From Tepidicaulis sp002389665 (GTDB taxonomy: Bacteria > Pseudomonadota > Alphaproteobacteria > Parvibaculales > Parvibaculaceae), in NCBI RefSeq assembly GCF_965222285.1, contig NZ_OZ244942.1:1302001-1366000 (forward strand): a DNA stretch of 64,000 nucleotides, in the 5' to 3' direction. The notes beneath the pieces are model-generated. The model was not told the origin of the DNA and did no database searches. It saw nothing but the letters and a program-made list of their open reading frames with translations. Shown here piece by piece: positions 8,527 through 20,031 of the stretch. Each line of letters begins with the position of its first letter. Positions within the stretch are counted from its first letter, which is position 1. Both the position numbers and the translations under genes were made by a program.

Positions 8527-10752
8527 TTACTCCCCGGACGAAGAGATGCCGGAGGAGAAGCCGGCAGTACCCAAGTGCTTAAAGGTCAATTGCAACATGA
8601 TGGAATTGTCCGGCTCGATATCGCGGTCGCGGAAGAATTCCTGCTGATAGGCAAGTCCCAAAGCAAAGCATTCGTCCTGATAATAGAGCCCAAGCTGATT
8701 GTTGAGTGTTTGCTTATTCTCCAAGTCCCTGCGGGTATAGCCGCGCAGCGACCAGTAGTCGGAGAGTTTATAATTTGCTGTTGCGCTCAGCTCTTCGCGG
8801 GTGCCCAGCCGCGCCGATTGAGAGGCATCGAAAAACGCATAAGTGCCGGATACCCAGAAAGGTCCGAGCTGCGTAAAGAGATCGACTTCGTTTCGGGCGA
8901 AGGAGAAATCGTCTTCATCGAGACGGAAACGATGCGCAAGCGAGAAGTTTTTAGAAGGGCGATAGCGTAGCCGGCCCACATAATCCGATTTTTGTTCGCG
9001 CAAGCCGGAATTTGGATCGAACTCGGTGTTTTCGCGGAAGCGCAAAGTCTGACCGATCAGGGCATCGAAAACGCCGCCGTCTTCACCGTAGAGCGAGAAG
9101 TTCAGCCCGACATTGGCGCGCGCGCCGCCTTCCCACCGATCAAGGCCGGGAAAGCGGTTGTTCTCGAAGAGGTTGATGGCATCGAATTCGAAGCTAAGAG
9201 AGTCCTCGTTCGGAATTTCATCCGGATTGCCGCCATTCGGTGCATAGATGAGCTGAACGATAGGCTCGACGACCTGGCGGGTGGAACCGCTGCTTCTCAC
9301 CCAAGGCCAGCGCCATTCGATGCCAGCTGTCGGTAGGCCGCGGACTACGGTGTCGCCGTCCGTTCGCTGCGCAGCACTGATTTGAACGTCATCGGTATAA
9401 TAGATATCGCCGCGCAGATCGACGAAGGGGCGGAAAATTTCACCGGTGCTTGTTACATGACGGCTTTCCCAGCCGAGCGTTGTCGAGAGGCGCTGCGAAT
9501 CCGTGCCGCGCGCTCGGGTGAGGGACATAATATTCGTGTCCCAGGTCAGCTGTCCGCCTAGAATTTCCCGCTCCGGTTCGTAGTGATAAGTGACCAGCGG
9601 GGCAATGATCGGCGTTTCGGCGGAGACATCGTTCGAGAGAAGGCCTTGGAAAAAGAAGCTTTCGCCCAGGAACTCGCTGCGCCCGTCGATACCTTGCACG
9701 TAAACGCGGCTCGTTAGATCCGTTTCATCGGAAAGGTCGTAACGGCGCAGATAGGTGTCGTCGCTCGTTAGTTCGGTTTTGAACCCCCAGTTCCAGGTTT
9801 CATCGAGCTTGAACTTACCTTCCGAGAAAAAGCTGCCGCGAAAATCCGTATCCGCGGGTGTGCCGGGCTCAGGATCTGTCGGCTTTGTGCCGGTGATATC
9901 GAATTCATATTCCCCGCGATTGGTGCGGTGGCGGAATTCGGCCTGATAGAGAATGCCCTGCTTGGATGTATAACGCGGCGCTAGCGTCGCATCCATGTTG
10001 GGTGCGATCACCCAGTAATAAGGGATCTCGACCTCAGTGCCGAAATCTTCCGAGAAGCCGAGACTGGGAAAAAGGAAGCCTGACTGGCGGTCGACGGTGG
10101 GGTCGGGGTGAGAAAAGAACGGCACGTAAGCGACGGGGATGCCGAAGAACTCGAAGAAGGCATCCTCATAGATGATCTGTTGTTCTTTTTGGTTGTGGAT
10201 CACCTTGTAGGATTTGATCTGCCAAAGAGGCTCGGCGCCCTCGGCTTCACAAACTTCGCACGGGCTGAAAACACCTTTGTGGAAGGTCGTCAGGTTGCCG
10301 CTTGAGCGCTTGGCCTCGACTGCCGTGATGCGGGTATTGTCCACCATGAGAACGGAGAGGCTTTCGGCGAAACCTTCTCCGAGTTCATCCGAAAGCCGGG
10401 CGCGATTGGCAAAAAGCACGTCCCCCGTGGGTTCCAATATGCGGATGTTGCCTTCGGCGGTGACGATGCCGGTTTTCTGTTCGTAGGTGACTTCATCGGC
10501 AAAGAGAATGCGCGGTCCGTAGACAATTTCGACATTACCTTTGGCCGTCACGACTTCGGTATCGCGATTGTAAATCAGCTCGTCTGCTTGAAGTAGAACC
10601 TCACCCGTCTCTTCGAGCGAGGCGGGGGTATTCCGGGCCGGGGCGGCATGAGCGGCGGCGCTCACGAAGAGGCCGGCTGACAGCCAGAGCGAGACGGCTT
10701 TCAGCCGCCTTTTCACACTTTTCCCCCCGCGTGCGGGAAACGCTTTCCGCAC
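8527..10752 (-). CDS. lptD: LPS-assembly protein LptD
   Basis: Outer-membrane beta-barrel that with LptE inserts lipopolysaccharide in the outer leaflet. The proposed protein is about 741 residues: signal peptide with a basic n-region and A-A-A-H-A cleavage site, an OstA/LptA-like domain with jellyroll repeats (A-D-E-L-I-Y-N, A-D-E-V-T-Y-E), then the LptD barrel. Cysteines in S-P-C-E-V-C and a late D-E-C-F-A-L-G could form the inter-domain disulfide known from E. coli. The frame stays open upstream inside lptG. I chose GTG at 10752 because GGAGG lies 7 nt before it and it overlaps the lptG TAG stop by one base. GTG at 10716, preceded by a GGGGGG run, is an alternative. Confidence 0.9.
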   Translation of the reverse strand: MRKAFPARGGKSVKRRLKAVSLWLSAGLFVSAAAHAAPARNTPASLEETGEVLLQADELIYNRDTEVVTAKGNVEIVYGPRILFADEVTYEQKTGIVTAEGNIRILEPTGDVLFANRARLSDELGEGFAESLSVLMVDNTRITAVEAKRSSGNLTTFHKGVFSPCEVCEAEGAEPLWQIKSYKVIHNQKEQQIIYEDAFFEFFGIPVAYVPFFSHPDPTVDRQSGFLFPSLGFSEDFGTEVEIPYYWVIAPNMDATLAPRYTSKQGILYQAEFRHRTNRGEYEFDITGTKPTDPEPGTPADTDFRGSFFSEGKFKLDETWNWGFKTELTSDDTYLRRYDLSDETDLTSRVYVQGIDGRSEFLGESFFFQGLLSNDVSAETPIIAPLVTYHYEPEREILGGQLTWDTNIMSLTRARGTDSQRLSTTLGWESRHVTSTGEIFRPFVDLRGDIYYTDDVQISAAQRTDGDTVVRGLPTAGIEWRWPWVRSSGSTRQVVEPIVQLIYAPNGGNPDEIPNEDSLSFEFDAINLFENNRFPGLDRWEGGARANVGLNFSLYGEDGGVFDALIGQTLRFRENTEFDPNSGLREQKSDYVGRLRYRPSKNFSLAHRFRLDEDDFSFARNEVDLFTQLGPFWVSGTYAFFDASQSARLGTREELSATANYKLSDYWSLRGYTRRDLENKQTLNNQLGLYYQDECFALGLAYQQEFFRDRDIEPDNSIMLQLTFKHLGTAGFSSGISSSGE

Positions 10753-11849
10753 TATCCGTCCTCCAAATGAAACAACGCTGCAAGCCCCACCAAGGCCGTG
10801 AAGATGGCCGGCGCCCAAGCTGCCAGAAATGGCGGAATGATGCCAGAACTCCCGAGCGCCAAAGAGAGTTTTGTGAAGAAAAAGAAGACAAAACCCGAGA
10901 AGATGGCGCCGAGGACGAGTTGGCCGAAGCCGCCTAGCCGCGAAATGCGCATCGAGAAGATCGCGGCGACGATGACCATGGTGCAAAGAAGGAAGGGGCT
11001 CGAAATCAGCGAGTGCAGGTGAATGCGGTGCCGGAGCACGGAAAACCCGGCCTTGTCTGCAACGGCAATGAAATGAGGTAGGTCCCAGAAGGATATGGTT
11101 TCAGGCCCGGCGAAGCTTTCCTGTACCTGCTCCTTCTGGAGGTCGGTTGGAAGGCGGTAGGTCTCATAGAACCGGCTGGGTTCGTCGGGCTCCGTGACCC
11201 AGGCATTGGTCAGCGTCCAGAACCCTGCTTCGAGAGCCGCGGCTTCGGCATCGATTCGCCCGGCAAAGGAATCATCCGGCGCATATTGAAAGACGATGAC
11301 CTCGCGCAACTGGATCTTATTCGCTTGGCTGCCCCGCAAGGCATGAACGACAGTCTTGCCCGAGTTCGTTGCCTCCCGCAGCCAGAGCCCCGTTTCGGCA
11401 ACGGACAAGAGACTGGCCTTGCCTTTGATGTAGCGCGCTTCAAGCTGTTCGAAACGGCCGGTCAGAGTTGCGGCAACGGGATTATAGACCGTGATGCTGA
11501 AAACCCCGATCACAAAAGCGACGCAAAGTGCCGGCGCAAGAAACTGCCAGGCGGAGATGCCGGCCGCGCGGGTGACAACCAACTCGCTGCTACGGCTAAG
11601 GCGCAAGAGAGAGGCCATGCCGCCGAGGAGAACGGCAAAGGGAAGAAGCTGAATGCCTAGATTCGGGAGCCGTAAGAGCGCCATGGTCAGCACGGTGGCA
11701 AAGGTAATGCCTTCTTTATTTGCCGTGCGGCGGAGCAGCTCCACCATGTCGGCGAGGAAGACGATGGCAAGGCAGATGATGAAGGCCGCCATAACTGCCA
11801 TGAAGAACTGCCGGCTGAGATAACGGGTAAGGGTCCAGGAAACGAACAT
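10752..11849 (-). CDS. lptG: LPS export ABC transporter permease LptG
   Basis: Inner-membrane permease that with LptF and the LptB ATPase extracts lipopolysaccharide and passes it to the periplasmic bridge. The 365-residue YjgP/YjgQ family protein has an N-terminal membrane pair (R-Q-F-F-M-A-V-M-A-A-F and following), a large periplasmic beta-jellyroll at about 130-260, and three C-terminal helices ending L-V-G-L-A-A-L-F-H-L-E-D-G. The ATG is 6 bp downstream of the lptF stop. The stop overlaps the proposed lptD start. The linked lptF-lptG-lptD-surA order ties LPS export to barrel folding. Confidence 0.95.
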   Translation of the reverse strand: MFVSWTLTRYLSRQFFMAVMAAFIICLAIVFLADMVELLRRTANKEGITFATVLTMALLRLPNLGIQLLPFAVLLGGMASLLRLSRSSELVVTRAAGISAWQFLAPALCVAFVIGVFSITVYNPVAATLTGRFEQLEARYIKGKASLLSVAETGLWLREATNSGKTVVHALRGSQANKIQLREVIVFQYAPDDSFAGRIDAEAAALEAGFWTLTNAWVTEPDEPSRFYETYRLPTDLQKEQVQESFAGPETISFWDLPHFIAVADKAGFSVLRHRIHLHSLISSPFLLCTMVIVAAIFSMRISRLGGFGQLVLGAIFSGFVFFFFTKLSLALGSSGIIPPFLAAWAPAIFTALVGLAALFHLEDG

Positions 11850-11855
11850 GGGGGC

Positions 11856-13004
11856 TTAAACCTCCGCCGTAACTGGGCGCCGGTAGAAGCGCAGCTTCTC
11901 TCCGGCTTTGCGGAAAAGGTCGGGCCTGAGGATCATCGCAAGGCTTATGAGAATGACGGCGATGGGCACCGCGTAAAGCGCGATGGCGAGCAGCGGCGTC
12001 TTGACCGTGAGGTTCTGGATGCCGAGGCAGAGAATGCGCACCAGGATGGCCACGGTCACCGCGCCGATGATCCGCACTGTATAGCCGCGCCGGTTGAACT
12101 CCGCCGAGATCAGGCTTGCGAGCGCAATGGCGGCGAACATCAGCGGATGAAGCAGAGTTGAGAGGCGCTGATGTGCTTCGGCAAAAAGCTCTGGATAATA
12201 ATTCTGCCCATATACGTCGTCCTCGGCGGGCCAAAGAAGTTCATGGAAGAAGCGTTCGGAGGCTTCGTAATATACATCTTCCGGATCGCCCGCGAGATAG
12301 GCGAGGTCATAGGTGTATTTGTCGAAATAAAGCAGCGTGATCGAAGGGCCTTCATCGGTCTTGATCGTGCGCTGGATGTTGCCGTTGAACATCAAGAGCC
12401 GCGGTCCGGCATCCGATTTAATGAGCTGCCCGTTCTCGGCCATGTAGGTCACGGGTTGCACCGGGTCGCGGTTGTCATGCACGAGAATGCCCTGGATCGT
12501 GCCGCCCGCGCCTTGCTCACGCACATAGACGGTCAGACCTTGAGAGGGATTGTTGAACTGTCCTTCCCGGATGACGGCGGTGATCACATCGGTGCGGATC
12601 TCCTGAACGCGTGTCGCCACTTCGCGGAGCCCGGCTGGGCTGAGAAACATGCTCAGCGACATCAAAAGGAGAGAGACGGCAAGCGAGATGAAAATGACAG
12701 GCCGGGCGATGCCCCAGCGGCTGATGCCGGCGGAGAACATCACCACAAGCTCGCTGTCCGAATAAAGCCGGTGGAGGGCGTAGAGAACGGCGAAGAAAAA
12801 AGCGATGGGCAGAATGATCGTGATGACGCTCGGCATAGCGAGCATGGTCAGAACGAAATAGGTCCCGGCGGATTGCCCCTGCATCACCACTACGTCGAGC
12901 AGGCGCAGCGCCTGGGTGAGCCAGATGATGCCCGTTAGGATGAGAGTTGCCACGGCGAAGGGGCCGGCAATCTGGGTAATGATGTAGCGGGACAATCCCC
13001 TCAT
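11856..13004 (-). CDS. lptF: LPS export ABC transporter permease LptF
   Basis: Partner permease of LptG in the LptB2FG complex. It has 382 residues with the family start L-S-R-Y-I-I-T-Q-I-A-G-P-F, helices at about 10-35, 55-80 and 100-120, a periplasmic jellyroll domain, and three C-terminal helices from about 285. It is the first gene of the minus-strand set running to rsmA, so its promoter must lie in the 245-bp gap shared with pepA. lptF and lptG are paralogues; the assignment rests on order (F before G) and on LptF being the first gene opposite pepA, the usual arrangement. Confidence 0.95.
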   Translation of the reverse strand: MRGLSRYIITQIAGPFAVATLILTGIIWLTQALRLLDVVVMQGQSAGTYFVLTMLAMPSVITIILPIAFFFAVLYALHRLYSDSELVVMFSAGISRWGIARPVIFISLAVSLLLMSLSMFLSPAGLREVATRVQEIRTDVITAVIREGQFNNPSQGLTVYVREQGAGGTIQGILVHDNRDPVQPVTYMAENGQLIKSDAGPRLLMFNGNIQRTIKTDEGPSITLLYFDKYTYDLAYLAGDPEDVYYEASERFFHELLWPAEDDVYGQNYYPELFAEAHQRLSTLLHPLMFAAIALASLISAEFNRRGYTVRIIGAVTVAILVRILCLGIQNLTVKTPLLAIALYAVPIAVILISLAMILRPDLFRKAGEKLRFYRRPVTAEV

Positions 13005-13079
13005 TGTCGGCCCTTCATTAAGTCGGTATCCGTCTCGGCCTTGCTGGCGCTTCTCGGGCCGCCTTGCGGCGGAATTTGC

Positions 13080-13105
13080 GGCTCCATCGAGGAGCCCCCT
13101 TTTTT
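13080..13105 (+). terminator. terminator-like hairpin with T6 tract upstream of pepA
   Basis: GGCTCC-ATCGA-GGAGCC (13080-13096) is followed by CCC and six Ts. The shape is that of an intrinsic terminator on the plus strand. Odd context: no plus-strand gene lies upstream, since lptF runs away on the other strand. It could be a leader attenuator for pepA if transcription starts before 13080, or it could protect lptF from antisense reading. A TATAAA box at 13155-13160 lies downstream of it, suggesting a second pepA start site. Confidence 0.45.
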
Positions 13106-13250
13106 ACCCCCCGAATTCCGATAGGATAGCCCGCTAAGCGACCGGAATGGTTAGTATAAATAAATGCGCCCGCCGCGCGACCCTATCCTGGACATCTGTC
13201 CGTTAAGGGCGCGTGTAGCGGTTTCCTGGTGCAAAAACAATGAGGGTCTC

Positions 13251-14744
<1,494 letters not shown>

Positions 14745-14746
14745 TC

Positions 14747-15196
14747 TTGGCCGAGGTGCTTTTCTATCATCTCATGCAAATGCCGCTCGAGCGGGTTCTG
14801 CCGGACCTGCTCGAGCGCTCGCTGCAGCGCGGCTGGCGCGCGGTGGTGCAGGTGGGGAACGAAGAACGCCTCGAGCCGCTCAATAGCGTTCTTTGGACGT
14901 ATAAGGACGATAGTTTTCTGCCCCATGGCACGAAGGCGGACGGGCCGCCCGAGATGCAGCCCGTTTTTCTGACCACGCAGGATGAAAACCCGAACGAGGC
15001 AAACGTCCTCTTTCTGGTGGACGGGGCGCCGGCTGGCGACCTGACCCCTTACGAGCGCGTGGTACTGCTTTTCGACGGCAACAATCCGGAGGCGGTGACG
15101 AAAGCCCGCACCGACTGGCAGCAAATCAAGGCCGGTGGGCATGAGGCGACATACTGGCAGCAAAGCGATCAGGGACGCTGGGAGAAAAAGGCTTAA
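14747..15196 (+). CDS. holC: DNA polymerase III subunit chi
   Basis: Chi links the clamp loader to single-strand binding protein at the replication fork. The 149-residue protein starts A-E-V-L-F-Y-H-L and contains R-V-L-P-D-L-L-E-R-S-L-Q-R-G-W-R-A-V-V. The motif V-E-F-D-G/L-F-D-G-N-N-P-E-A-V appears as L-L-F-D-G-N-N-P-E-A-V near 105-115, as in other HolC proteins. The start is TTG at 14747, two bases after the pepA stop, so translation is probably coupled. It is weakly conserved as a family, and position next to pepA supports the call. Confidence 0.92.
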   Translation: MAEVLFYHLMQMPLERVLPDLLERSLQRGWRAVVQVGNEERLEPLNSVLWTYKDDSFLPHGTKADGPPEMQPVFLTTQDENPNEANVLFLVDGAPAGDLTPYERVVLLFDGNNPEAVTKARTDWQQIKAGGHEATYWQQSDQGRWEKKA

Positions 15197-15288
15197 GGCC
15201 TAAAATATTTTATCCCCGCTTGAATGGCGGGCGGTAATCGCCATTTGCGTTAGACGTAACTCGGCACGGCATAGGAGGGGGGAGTTCC

Positions 15289-16203
15289 ATGTCCAAGGGC
15301 AAGACCATATCGGCCATTGTCGCGCTGCTCGTCATCGTGCTTGGCGCGGCTTATTACTGGTATGTGGTGGAAAGTCATGTGCCGGAAGATCCGCAATTCT
15401 CTCTCAACATCGAAACGCTGCGGCAGAAGGCGAATGCCGTTTCCGGCGATAAGCCCACCTCCATTGCGGTGGAACATGTCGGCTCGCTGGAATTTCCGGG
15501 CGCCGCCGTGATTTCAGGCGGGGAATGGTCCATGCGGGAAATGGCGGTCTATTCCTACAAGATCGTTTTCCCGAACGGGCATATCGTGGTCGATACGGCG
15601 GCTGAGCCTGAACAAGCGAAAGAGGCTGGCGCCACCGCGGTCGATATGGACTCATACGGGCGCATGATGGCGGCGATGGAAAGCGCCGATCATATCGTCA
15701 TCACCCATGAGCATATGGATCATATCGGCGGGCTTGCGGCGGGAGCCGATGGCGAGCGTTTCCGCAAGCAAATGACGCTTACCGAAGAGCAGCTTGCCTT
15801 TCCCGTCTACCGGGCGCCGGCTGAGTTTCAGGAGGGCGCGCTGGAGGGATACGAGCCGCTGTCTTATGAAGGCACGTACGCGCTGGCGCCCGGAGTAGTG
15901 CTGATCAAGGCGCCGGGCCATACGCCGGGCAGTCAGATGGTTTTCGTCCAGCTGCAAGATGGCAGCGAGTATCTGATGATCGGGGATATCGCCTGGCATT
16001 TCGACAGCGTGACCACGATGAAAGCGCGGCCCCGTTTCGTCAGCTATAATTTCCTCAATGAAGACCGCGACATGGTGCATTGGGAGCTGGCGGAACTCAA
16101 ACGCCTGCATGAGGAAGAACCCGGCATCATCATGATGGCGGGGCACGACAGGGCGTTGGTCGAGGGCTATGTCGAAGAAGGAAAACTGCGCGCAGGGTTC
16201 TAG
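15289..16203 (+). CDS. membrane-anchored metallo-beta-lactamase-fold hydrolase
   Basis: Hydrolase of the metallo-beta-lactamase superfamily with unknown substrate, 304 residues. A membrane anchor or uncleaved signal lies at about 7-27. The dinuclear metal motif is H140-E-H142-M-D144-H145, followed by G-H-T-P-G-S near 210 and a late G-H-D near 286. The ATG at 15289 has a strong GGAGGGGGGAG ribosome site just before it. It lies 92 bp after holC, and the small GIY-YIG gene begins 6 bp after its stop. It resembles secreted lactonase or alkylsulfatase-like members but lacks any feature that decides between them. Confidence 0.85.
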   Translation: MSKGKTISAIVALLVIVLGAAYYWYVVESHVPEDPQFSLNIETLRQKANAVSGDKPTSIAVEHVGSLEFPGAAVISGGEWSMREMAVYSYKIVFPNGHIVVDTAAEPEQAKEAGATAVDMDSYGRMMAAMESADHIVITHEHMDHIGGLAAGADGERFRKQMTLTEEQLAFPVYRAPAEFQEGALEGYEPLSYEGTYALAPGVVLIKAPGHTPGSQMVFVQLQDGSEYLMIGDIAWHFDSVTTMKARPRFVSYNFLNEDRDMVHWELAELKRLHEEEPGIIMMAGHDRALVEGYVEEGKLRAGF

Positions 16204-16209
16204 GCGGTG

Positions 16210-16512
16210 ATGAGCGCAGAAGCGCGTGTTCCTTGCGTCTATATGCTGACCAACCGGCCCGGCGGCGCGCTTTATGTCGGCGTCACGCGTGATGTAATCC
16301 GGCGTGTCTGGGAACATAAAACGGATGCGGCGGGCGGGTTCAGCAAAAAGTATCGGTTGCATACGCTCGTTTATGCGGAGTTTCACGCAACCATGCCGGA
16401 TGCGATTGCGCGGGAAAAGCAGATCAAAGGATGGCGCCGCGCCTGGAAAGTGGCGTTGATCGAGAAAGATAATCCGCAGTGGCGGGATCTCTACGAAGAG
16501 CTTGCCTGCTGA
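16210..16512 (+). CDS. GIY-YIG domain protein (UPF0213/YhbQ-like)
   Basis: Small GIY-YIG nuclease-fold protein of about 100 residues. The degenerate GIY-YIG motif reads V-Y-M-L-T-N then L-Y-V-G-V-T, followed by the family helix with R-V-W-E-H-K and a late A-I-A-R-E-K-Q-I-K-G-W-R-R-A-W-K. Such free-standing genes are common in proteobacteria and often occur in several copies; their function is not established. ATG at 16210 is directly preceded by a GTG at 16207 that could also serve. The gene lies 6 bp after the hydrolase gene and may share its transcript. Confidence 0.88.
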   Translation: MSAEARVPCVYMLTNRPGGALYVGVTRDVIRRVWEHKTDAAGGFSKKYRLHTLVYAEFHATMPDAIAREKQIKGWRRAWKVALIEKDNPQWRDLYEELAC

Positions 16513-16565
16513 CTGTTTTGGGCCCGAGAAAACGGCAGGGAGATTCCGGATCATAAGGCGCGCAG

Positions 16566-16633
16566 CCGAAAGACTGGCGTCTTTCGGGCTTGCCTAATGT
16601 CCGGAATGACGGTTTTTAATTCTCGTCATTCCG
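16566..16633. repeat. hairpin and GGAATGAC inverted repeat
   Basis: The 197-bp gap between the GIY-YIG gene and the ABC-F gene holds two palindromes. CCGAAAGAC-TGGC-GTCTTTCGG (16566-16587) is a 9-bp perfect stem with no T-tract. CGGAATGAC and GTCATTCCG (16602-16633) form a 9-bp inverted repeat around a 14-nt T-rich loop. The second is unlike the GTCACCCCGG element elsewhere in the window. Confidence 0.7.
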
Positions 16634-16661
16634 TGCGCGTTGCGGCATGAAATGACGCAAT

Positions 16662-16692
16662 GCAGACACGGAATCCGGGCAGACACGGAATC
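16662..16692. repeat. 17-bp direct repeat, two copies
   Basis: GCAGACACGGAATC occurs at 16662-16675 and again at 16679-16692, a 17-bp period. It lies just before the 3' end of the ABC-F gene. No function is evident. Confidence 0.7.
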
Positions 16693-16709
16693 TCTACGCC
16701 GTGCAAATA

Positions 16710-18617
<1,908 letters not shown>

Positions 18618-18782
18618 TTTGTCGCCTCGGACCCGGCTTCTAGCATGGCCGGGGCGCCTCAGGGCAAGGATTTCCGGCGCCCGCGCGATTTTTTGAGCCG
18701 CGAGGGCTGTTGCCGCCGCGCCCGCCGCCCGCTATAAGGCGCGCAAATCCTTTCGACCCTCAGGAAACGGGAAAGACTTCAC

Positions 18783-19205
18783 ATGGCTGTTCAGCGCACC
18801 TTCTCCATCATCAAGCCGGATGCGACCCGCCGGAACATCACGGGCAAGATTATCGACCGGCTGGAAAGCGCGGGCCTGCGCGTCGTTGCGCAAAAACGCG
18901 TTCATCTGACCAAGGACCAGGCGGAAGGCTTCTATGCCGTTCACAAAGAGCGCCCCTTCTTCGGTGAACTGGTCTCCTTCATGATTTCCGGCCCCGTCGT
19001 CGTGCAGGTTCTGGAAGGCGAAGATGCCGTTGCCAAGAACCGCGAAGTGATGGGCGCAACGAACCCGAAGGAAGCGGCCCCCGGCACGATCCGCGCCGAC
19101 TTCGCCGAGTCCATCGAAGCCAATTCCGTGCACGGCTCGGACGCGCCGGAAACGGCTGCCGAAGAAATCAAGTTCTTCTTCAAGGACGAAGAAATCGTCG
19201 GCTAA
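18783..19205 (+). CDS. ndk: nucleoside diphosphate kinase
   Basis: Transfers gamma-phosphate between NTPs and NDPs through a phosphohistidine. The 140-residue protein starts with R-T-F-S-I-I-K-P-D-A. The active-site His117 lies in N-S-V-H-G-S-D, and the nucleotide contacts M-G-A-T-N-P-K-E-A-A-P-G-T-I-R are complete. It is a single gene with its own terminator 24 bp past the stop. It diverges from the ABC-F gene, so the 165-bp gap before it should hold both promoters. Confidence 0.98.
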   Translation: MAVQRTFSIIKPDATRRNITGKIIDRLESAGLRVVAQKRVHLTKDQAEGFYAVHKERPFFGELVSFMISGPVVVQVLEGEDAVAKNREVMGATNPKEAAPGTIRADFAESIEANSVHGSDAPETAAEEIKFFFKDEEIVG

Positions 19206-19228
19206 GGCTGATGGTTTTGGAAGTTTGG

Positions 19229-19258
19229 CGGGCGTCCTTCGGGGCGCCCGTTTTGTTT
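19229..19258 (+). terminator. Rho-independent terminator of ndk
   Basis: CGGGCGTCC-TTCG-GGGCGCCCG makes a 9-bp stem (one T:G pair) with a UUCG loop, followed by TTTTGTTT. It starts 24 bp after the ndk stop. Confidence 0.9.
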
Positions 19259-19277
19259 GCGTGCGGCAAAGACTGCA

Positions 19278-19372
19278 TGGACCCCGGGTCGAGCCCGGGG
19301 TGACGCGGAGTGTGTGTGGCAGGTCTGTGCACAAAACGAAGCTGTCACCCCGGCCTCCGAGCCGGGGGCGAC
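19278..19372. repeat. palindromic REP-like repeat pair, locus 3
   Basis: Unit 19278-19304 (TGGACCCCGGG...GGGGTGAC) and unit 19344-19372 (GTCACCCCGG...GGGGGCGAC, with a changed end) face each other between the convergent genes ndk and purN, just past the ndk terminator. They belong to the same family as the 2165, 3911, 32206 and 41205 loci. Confidence 0.82.
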
Positions 19373-19386
19373 GAAATGTCGGGAAT

Positions 19387-20031
19387 TCAAAGCCCCGGCA
19401 CGATCAGCGTGGGCGGCAGGCCTTCGGGGGCGGGGGAGATGACGGCGCGTTCGTTGACGATGCGCACGCGCCCTTCCGCGACAAGGCGCAAGGCGAGGGG
19501 GTAGAGCTTGTGCTCGGCCTCCAGCACGCGCTGGGCCAGCGTTTCTTCCGTGTCGTCCATCATAACGGGCACGGCGGCCTGGGCGATGATGGGGCCTTCA
19601 TCCATTTCCGGACGCACGTAATGCACGGTGGCGCCGGAAATGCGCACGCCCGCCTCGATGGCGCGGGCATGGACGTTGAGGCCTTTGAAGGCGGGCAACA
19701 GGGAAGGGTGGATATTGATCTGCCGGTTCCACCATTTTTCGACAAAGCCGTCCGTCAGGATACGCATGAAGCCGGCATTGCAGATGAAATCGGCGCCCGC
19801 TTCTTCCAGCGCTTCGCTGAGGCAGGCATCGAACGTGTCGCGCTTGGCAAAATCGCGGTGATTGATGGCGCGGGCGGGAATGCCGGCTTTCTCCGCAATC
19901 TCAAGGCCTTTGGCGCCGGGATTGTTGGAAATCACCGTCACGATGTCGGCCGGAAAATCCGGCGCGGCGCAGGCCTCGATCAGCGAGGCAAGATTGCTGC
20001 CCCGCCCTGAAATGAGAACGCCGACTTTCAT
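19387..20031 (-). CDS. purN: phosphoribosylglycinamide formyltransferase
   Basis: Folate-dependent GAR transformylase, third step of purine synthesis. The 214-residue protein has V-L-I-S-G-R-G-S-N-L near the start. The catalytic trio is Asn106-x-His108 (I-N-I-H-P-S-L-L-P) and Asp144 (E-M-D-E-G-P-I-I). The start codon shares one base with the purM stop (TAATG at 20031), so purM and purN form a coupled two-gene operon, as in most proteobacteria. Confidence 0.97.
   Translation of the reverse strand: MKVGVLISGRGSNLASLIEACAAPDFPADIVTVISNNPGAKGLEIAEKAGIPARAINHRDFAKRDTFDACLSEALEEAGADFICNAGFMRILTDGFVEKWWNRQINIHPSLLPAFKGLNVHARAIEAGVRISGATVHYVRPEMDEGPIIAQAAVPVMMDDTEETLAQRVLEAEHKLYPLALRLVAEGRVRIVNERAVISPAPEGLPPTLIVPGL

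Noticed and set aside
16513..16709. Possible tRNA or small RNA between the GIY-YIG and ABC-F genes
   Set aside because: The hairpins are simple palindromes; no cloverleaf or T-loop sequence (GTTCRA) is present.
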